Shown: in pieces, positions 58,825 to 64,000 of the stretch
Layout: each line of letters opens with the position of its first letter
Position numbering within the stretch: position 1 is the stretch's first letter
DNA from: an uncultured Clostridia bacterium
Lineage (GTDB): Bacteria > Bacillota > Clostridia > Oscillospirales > Ruminococcaceae
DNA: 64,000 bases
Assembly (NCBI GenBank): GCA_947631455.1
Contig: CANRLH010000001.1
Location: forward strand, 327,308 to 391,307
Direction of reading: 5' to 3'
Translations under genes and position numbers: made by a program
The notes under the pieces: generated by a model
Databases searched by the model: none
The model's input: the letters and a program-made list of their open reading frames with translations, nothing else
What the model was told of the DNA's origin: nothing

Positions 58825-58906
58825 CGTTATAAAAGCGGGCTCGTCATTCGGGTCTTGCGGAACAAGTTTGCCCCGGATGGCGAGGTCGAGAATTTTGTTC
58901 CTCTGT
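58825..58906 (-). pseudogene. hsdS N-terminal remnant, inverted
   Basis: Minus-strand QRNKILDLAIRGKLVPQDPNDEPA, closely matching MTAQQLKNSILQMAVQGKLVPQDPNDEPAS of the intact hsdS at 63645; the nucleotides are also near identical over about 38 bp. Confidence 0.75.
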
Positions 58907-59173
58907 CAAGATTGCTTCACAGGGGCTTTAGGGTACTCCTTAACAAGCGGCGAGCGAAGCAAGTAGGCGTTTGGGAACCCAAACGTGATGCTTGCCGAAA
59001 AAACACTACGCACATTTTCCTTCGAGGAAAGTATATCATATTTCAGCCGGTTTGTCCATAAACATTATGGAAATTTTCAATTTTATCTTGAGAAACTCAA
59101 TATAGCCTCTTGCTTTTAGAGTTGATATGTGGTATCATTATTTTAGGTTATTATGATTACGGAGGTTAGTCCT

Positions 59174-59389
59174 TTGGCTCGCTCTTATAATAAATTGTGG
59201 AAGCTCATGATTGATAAGAAAATCAATAAAACTCAGTTGTGCAAGGCAGCCGGAATCACTACAAACGCTATGGCTAAACTGGGACGAGATGAGTCAGTTT
59301 CGTTGGAAACGCTGGAGAAGATATGTGCTGTGTTGGATTGTTCGCTTGATGACATTGTGGAAATACATGAGGAAAGCGGAAATGAATAA
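59174..59389 (+). CDS. XRE/Cro-type HTH regulator
   Basis: KKINKTQLCKAAGITTNAMAKLGRDESVSLETLEKICAVLDCSLDDIVEI; likely TTG start. Confidence 0.87.
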   Translation: MARSYNKLWKLMIDKKINKTQLCKAAGITTNAMAKLGRDESVSLETLEKICAVLDCSLDDIVEIHEESGNE

Positions 59390-59695
59390 TACGTCAGAAA
59401 TATATAACAGTATCAATTTGTTCATTGAACGTGGCAACAAAATCAAGGAACCGAATGAAAAAGAGGATAACGAACTCGCAAATCAAGGAATAGTACCGTT
59501 GCTGGATATTCAAGGATCAGAGTATCTAATTTGGTTGAACGAGATAAACACATTTAGCTCAAGGCATCTAAAAAAGCACCCATTTATTAAAGCATTCAGG
59601 ATTGTTATTTTTTCAGAGAGACAAAAAGTAATACTTTCGAAGAGATGATGGGCCTTTTACAAGCTTTGGCTGAGAAAAAGTACGAGGCAGATTAA
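59382..59695 (+). pseudogene. RM-associated hypothetical protein with apparent frameshift at a T6 run
   Basis: Frame 1 MNNTSEIYNSINLFIERGNKIKEPNEKED...HPFIKAFRIVIF; a +1-type shift at tttttt (59608-59613) gives FRETKSNTFEEMMGLLQALAEKKYEAD*. Confidence 0.55.
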
Positions 59696-59788
59696 GAAGG
59701 AATGATAATGAAAATTATATTCGACATATTTTTACCCATTAACTTCCGATAATCTTTTGCTATCAGAACTAAAAAAGGAGGTCTTACA

Positions 59789-62152
59789 GTGATCTTGGAT
59801 AAAAAGCAGATGACTGAAGAAGACATAAAGTTGAATTTTATTACCCCTGCTTTACAGACAAAGTGGGATGGTCGTATCACTATGGAAACACGGATTACAG
59901 ACGGTCGTATTAATCTAAAGGGTAATTTTGTCACCAGAGAGAAGCCAAAAAAGGCTGACTATATACTGTATCTTACCCCAAACAAGCCGATTGCTATTGT
60001 TGAAGCAAAAGATAATAATCATTCGATTTCTTACGGCTTGCAGCAAGCGATTACTTATGCCAAAATGCAGGACATTCCGTTCGCCTATAGCTCCAACGGC
60101 GATGGTTTCCAAGAACACGATCTTCTGACCGGAATGGAACGTGCTTTATCTATGGACGAGTTCCCGACTGCCAAAGAACTAACTGTTCGTTGGGAAAGTG
60201 AATCCAACGGTGGCGAAGGTATTTCTGCAAATGAGAAGAAAGTTATCGAGCAGCCCTACTATTCAAGCCAAACCACCTACGATCCGAGATATTATCAGCG
60301 TAACGCCATCAATCGTACGGTAGAAGCTATAGCGAAAGGACAAGATCGCCTTCTGCTTGTTATGGCTACCGGCACCGGCAAAACATATACCGCTTTTCAG
60401 ATTGTTTACCGTCTACTCAAAAGTGGACTGAAAAAGAAGGTTCTGTATTTAGCTGACCGGAACATTCTTGTAGATCAGTCCATTCAGCAGGATTTCTCCC
60501 CTCTTGAAAAGACAATACATAAGATCAATTTTGCAAAGGACGATCCCGTTACCGTTACTTCTCACGAAGTCTACTTTTCTCTGTATCAGCAGCTTGCCGG
60601 TAACGAAGAAAACGAAGTGGAAGATAGCGGCGAAGAAACCGTGGCTCGCTTTGCTAAGCTCTTTAGCCAAGACTTCTTTGACCTTGTCATCGTGGATGAG
60701 TGTCATAGGGGTTCCGCGAAGAAAGACAGCAACTGGCGCAAAATACTCGACTATTTCTCCTCTGCCACACAGATTGGTATGACCGCTACGCCGAAAGAGA
60801 CTAAGTATATCTCTAATATTGATTACTTCGGCGAGCCGATCTATACCTATAGTTTGCGCGAAGGTATCGAGGATGGTTTCCTTGCGCCGTTTAAGGTGAT
60901 TAATATTAAAACCGATATTTCTGACGGTTGGCGCCCTTGCAAAGGTCAGCTCGACAAATTCGGACATGAAATTGAAGATCGAATCTATACCAACAGCGAT
61001 TTTGATTACAACATCATTTTGGAAGATCGCACTTATGAAGTGGCAAAGGAAATCACCGAATACTTAAAAAGCACTGACAGAATGCAAAAAACGATCGTAT
61101 TCTGTGCCACCGAGGATCATGCAGAGCGTATGCGAATTGCTCTAAATAACCTCAACGCTGATATGGTTAAAGAAAATCCTGATTATGTCGTTCGCATTAC
61201 CGGCTCGGACACTTATGGCAAGAGCAAACTGGATTACTTTATTTCCGTTACCGCACCTTATCCGGTGATCGCAACTACTTCAAAGCTCCTATCCACCGGT
61301 GCGGACTGTAAAATGACAAAATTGATCGTTCTTGATGAGATGATCAGCTCTATGACCGAATTCAAACAGATCATTGGTCGTGGCACACGTCTGCGTGAAA
61401 AAGAAGGGAAAAATCATTTTGTTGTCATGGATTTCCGCAATGTAACAAGATTGTTTTCCGATCCGGATTGGGATGGTCCCATTGAAATTGTGGATGAATA
61501 CGATCCCGACCATCAGCCGATGCCAATGCCCCCCAAACCTGTTGGCGGCGACAGCCAGGTTGATCCTACCCCTACTGTAGATAAATACATTGTCGATGAA
61601 AATGGCTGTGATGTTCATATTATCGGAAAAAGAGTAGAGGTATATGATGTGGACGGTAAGCTGCTCCGGCAAGAAAGTATCGTTGATTATACGAAATCCA
61701 ATATTCTCGGCAAATACGCTTCGCTCGATAATTTCATTCGGCAATGGACTTCGGAAGAAAAGAAAGAGGCCATCCGAGAACTTTTGCGAGAACAGGGTAT
61801 TGACCTTGAGCAAATGAAAGCAGATCAAGACATGACCGATGTGGATGATTTTGACTTTATCTGTCATGTCGCTTTCGATCAAAAGCCACTGACCCGCAGT
61901 GAGCGTGCAAATAATGTGAAAAAGCGTGATTTCTTAAGTAAATACAACGGAGTCGCACGGGAAGTGCTGGAAGCACTATTGGACAAATATATGAACACCG
62001 GTATTTATGAAATCGAAAAGACCGAGATCTTACAGCTTGATCCGTTTAAACGGTTTGGAAAGCCTTCCAAAATTGCTACATATTTTGGCGGTAAAGCAGG
62101 CTACCTCCAAGCTATAAGAGCATTAGAGGAAGAATTATATAAGGCAGGTTAA
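59789..62152 (+). CDS. hsdR: Type I restriction enzyme R subunit
   Basis: VMATGTGKTYTAFQI, LVIVDECHRGSAKKDSNWRKIL, MTATP, FKQIIGRGTRLREKEGK; GTG start. Confidence 0.95.
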   Translation: MILDKKQMTEEDIKLNFITPALQTKWDGRITMETRITDGRINLKGNFVTREKPKKADYILYLTPNKPIAIVEAKDNNHSISYGLQQAITYAKMQDIPFAYSSNGDGFQEHDLLTGMERALSMDEFPTAKELTVRWESESNGGEGISANEKKVIEQPYYSSQTTYDPRYYQRNAINRTVEAIAKGQDRLLLVMATGTGKTYTAFQIVYRLLKSGLKKKVLYLADRNILVDQSIQQDFSPLEKTIHKINFAKDDPVTVTSHEVYFSLYQQLAGNEENEVEDSGEETVARFAKLFSQDFFDLVIVDECHRGSAKKDSNWRKILDYFSSATQIGMTATPKETKYISNIDYFGEPIYTYSLREGIEDGFLAPFKVINIKTDISDGWRPCKGQLDKFGHEIEDRIYTNSDFDYNIILEDRTYEVAKEITEYLKSTDRMQKTIVFCATEDHAERMRIALNNLNADMVKENPDYVVRITGSDTYGKSKLDYFISVTAPYPVIATTSKLLSTGADCKMTKLIVLDEMISSMTEFKQIIGRGTRLREKEGKNHFVVMDFRNVTRLFSDPDWDGPIEIVDEYDPDHQPMPMPPKPVGGDSQVDPTPTVDKYIVDENGCDVHIIGKRVEVYDVDGKLLRQESIVDYTKSNILGKYASLDNFIRQWTSEEKKEAIRELLREQGIDLEQMKADQDMTDVDDFDFICHVAFDQKPLTRSERANNVKKRDFLSKYNGVAREVLEALLDKYMNTGIYEIEKTEILQLDPFKRFGKPSKIATYFGGKAGYLQAIRALEEELYKAG

Positions 62153-62157
62153 AGAAT

Positions 62158-63648
62158 ATGAGTAGTTTATCGGGATTTGTAAAACGGCTCCGTGATATTA
62201 TGCGCAACGACGCCGGTATCAACGGCGACGCCCAACGCATAGAGCAGATTTCTTGGATGCTCTTTCTGAAAGTATATGATGAAAAAGAACAGGATTGGGA
62301 ATGGGACGATGATAGTTATGAATCCATCATTCCAGAGGAATGTCGCTGGGTAACTTGGGCGGTAGATGATCGCTCCGGCTCTGCCATGACCGGCGATAGA
62401 CTGCTGGATTTTGTGAACAACACACTTTTCCCCACACTTAAAAAGCTCCCTGTAACGGCTGCCACTCCTATAAAAAAGGCCATCGTGCAAACGACTTTTG
62501 CCGATGCAAACAACTATATGAAAGACGGCGTCCTGCTTCGTCAGGTCATCAATGTAATTGACGAGCTGGATCTGAGCGACTATGAAGAAAGCCATGCTTT
62601 CGGTGAAATCTATGAGTCGATCTTAAAAGAGCTGCAAAGTGCAGGCTCCGCAGGCGAATTTTATACTCCCCGTGCCGTAACCGACTTTATGGCAATGATG
62701 ATTCAGCCGCAGATCGGCGAGAAAATGGCAGATTTTGCGTGTGGTACCGGCGGATTTATTACGAGCTGGTTGAAGGAACTGGATAAGAAAGTAAAAACCA
62801 CAGAAGATAAAGAGGCTTATAGTAATTCAATTTATGGCATTGAGAAAAAGCAGTTCCCGTATATGCTTTGTATCACCAATATGCTGCTGCACGATTTGGA
62901 TGTGCCGCAGGTATTCCATAATAATTCCTTACTTCGGGATGTTCTGGATTACACAGAAGATGATCAATTTGACGTTATTTTGATGAATCCTCCGTATGGT
63001 GGTTCTGAAAAAACGGAAGTAAAAAATCATTTTCCTGCTGACCTTGCAAGCAGCGAAACTGCTGACCTGTTTATGTCGGTTATTATGTATCGCCTGAAGA
63101 AAAACGGACGCGCAGCGGTCATTCTCCCTGACGGCTTTCTGTTCGGCACCGATAATGCGAAAGTGGCAATTAAACAAAAACTATTGTCCGAATTCAACCT
63201 GCACACCGTAATCAGGATGCCGCACAGCGTCTTTGCGCCCTACACTTCCATCACTACAAACATTCTGTTCTTTGACCGGACAGGCCCGACAAAAGAAACG
63301 TGGTTTTACAGGCTGGATATGCCGGAGGGCTATAAGAACTTCTCTAAAACAAAACCGATGAAGCTGGAGCATTTTGATCCGGCCGTCGAATGGTGGAACA
63401 ACCGCCAGGAAATCAGCGAAGACGGCTTTGACAAGGCAAAGAAATATACTGTTGAAGAGTTGACCACCAGAAATTACAACATTGATCTTTGCGGGTATCC
63501 CCATGAGGAGGAAGAAATCCTGCCTCCCAAGGAATTGATTCAGCAGTATCAGGAGAAGCGTGCAAGTTTGAACGCGGATATTGACCGAATCCTTGTGCAA
63601 ATCACAGAGATTCTCGGCATTGATCTTACGGAGGGAAATGACGAATGA
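62158..63648 (+). CDS. hsdM: Type I restriction-modification DNA methyltransferase
   Basis: GEFYTPRAVTDFMAMMI, MADFACGTGGFITSWL, VILMNPPYGG (NPPY). Confidence 0.95.
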   Translation: MSSLSGFVKRLRDIMRNDAGINGDAQRIEQISWMLFLKVYDEKEQDWEWDDDSYESIIPEECRWVTWAVDDRSGSAMTGDRLLDFVNNTLFPTLKKLPVTAATPIKKAIVQTTFADANNYMKDGVLLRQVINVIDELDLSDYEESHAFGEIYESILKELQSAGSAGEFYTPRAVTDFMAMMIQPQIGEKMADFACGTGGFITSWLKELDKKVKTTEDKEAYSNSIYGIEKKQFPYMLCITNMLLHDLDVPQVFHNNSLLRDVLDYTEDDQFDVILMNPPYGGSEKTEVKNHFPADLASSETADLFMSVIMYRLKKNGRAAVILPDGFLFGTDNAKVAIKQKLLSEFNLHTVIRMPHSVFAPYTSITTNILFFDRTGPTKETWFYRLDMPEGYKNFSKTKPMKLEHFDPAVEWWNNRQEISEDGFDKAKKYTVEELTTRNYNIDLCGYPHEEEEILPPKELIQQYQEKRASLNADIDRILVQITEILGIDLTEGNDE

Positions 63649-64000
63649 CCGCACAACAGCTAAAAAATTCAATATTGCAAATGGCTGTACAGGGTAAACT
63701 CGTTCCGCAAGACCCCAATGACGAACCCGCCTCCGTTCTTCTCGAAAGAATTCGGAATGAAAAGGAAAAGCTCGTCAAGGCCGGAAAAATCAAGCAGAAA
63801 AAGAATCCGTCTGTCATTTTCAGAGGTGCCGATAATATCCCTTATGAGAAAATCGGGGATGAAGTGCGCGATATTTCCGATGAAATCCCCTTTGAGATTC
63901 CAGATAGCTGGGAATGGGTGAGGCTTGGCTCATTATTAAGCGTTATCAGCGACGGAACTCATAAGACCCCAACATATGTTGAGAACGGCATTCCATTTTT
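63645..64000 (+). CDS. hsdS: Type I restriction specificity subunit, truncated by window end
   Basis: MTAQQLKNSILQMAVQGKLVPQDPNDEPASVLLERIRNEKEKL...DEIPFEIPDSWEWVRLGSLLSVISDGTHKTPTYVENGIPF; ATGA overlap with hsdM; not in the supplied ORF track as such. Confidence 0.9.
   Translation, partial: MTAQQLKNSILQMAVQGKLVPQDPNDEPASVLLERIRNEKEKLVKAGKIKQKKNPSVIFRGADNIPYEKIGDEVRDISDEIPFEIPDSWEWVRLGSLLSVISDGTHKTPTYVENGIPF

Noticed and set aside
58855-59061. ORF 58855..59061 + (MRNKFAPDGEVENFV...)
   Set aside because: It is the antisense of the hsdS N-terminal remnant; no protein family features.
1-64000. CRISPR arrays, rRNA genes, prophage structural genes
   Set aside because: No regularly spaced direct repeats, rRNA-like sequence, or capsid/tail/terminase-like proteins were seen.

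Overview
The window looks like a low-GC, spore-forming Clostridia-type chromosome (spoVFA/spoVFB present; an Oscillospiraceae/Ruminococcus-like origin is only an inference). It has three parts. (1) About 1-28.7 kb is a colinear + strand accessory block. It encodes a triple CbxX/CfxQ AAA+ ATPase, a Ser/Thr kinase-like + vWA + PP2C triad (TerY-P-like), small coiled-coil and membrane proteins, a HerA-like ATPase, a papain-fold (Tox-PL) toxin with a candidate immunity gene, an EccC/FtsK-like ATPase, a second vWA protein and a Sel1-repeat protein. These are followed by a Ter-linked 'nucleoside-like metabolite' module (CitE-like lyase, PRTase/TRSP, StiP/PELOTA-type PRTase, ATP-grasp, HAD), and then a WYL regulator, a macro-domain protein, an HD hydrolase, a frameshifted ADP-ribosylglycohydrolase and a vWA/TerY gene cut short by an internally deleted IS3-family element. 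The block ends next to tRNA-Ser(CGA). No TerD or TerC is visible. (2) About 29-57 kb is ordinary chromosome: rpiB, galK, iorAB, paaK-like, ahcY, spoVFAB, rpe, mecA-like, ABC-F, khpA-rpsP-ffh-ylxM, mgtE, a BspA/cohesin-like surface protein, and a GGGtGRT/NifU-like pair. It also holds a perfect ParB parS site. (3) About 57-64 kb is a type I restriction-modification locus (tyrosine recombinase, XRE, hsdR, hsdM, partial hsdS) with decayed, inverted hsdS remnants on both sides of the recombinase. The most interesting candidate is the 1-19 kb phospho-regulated, multi-ATPase, toxin-linked system coupled to the 19-24 kb metabolite module and the ADP-ribose genes at 25-27.5 kb. All calls come from reading the sequence; no database search was run.
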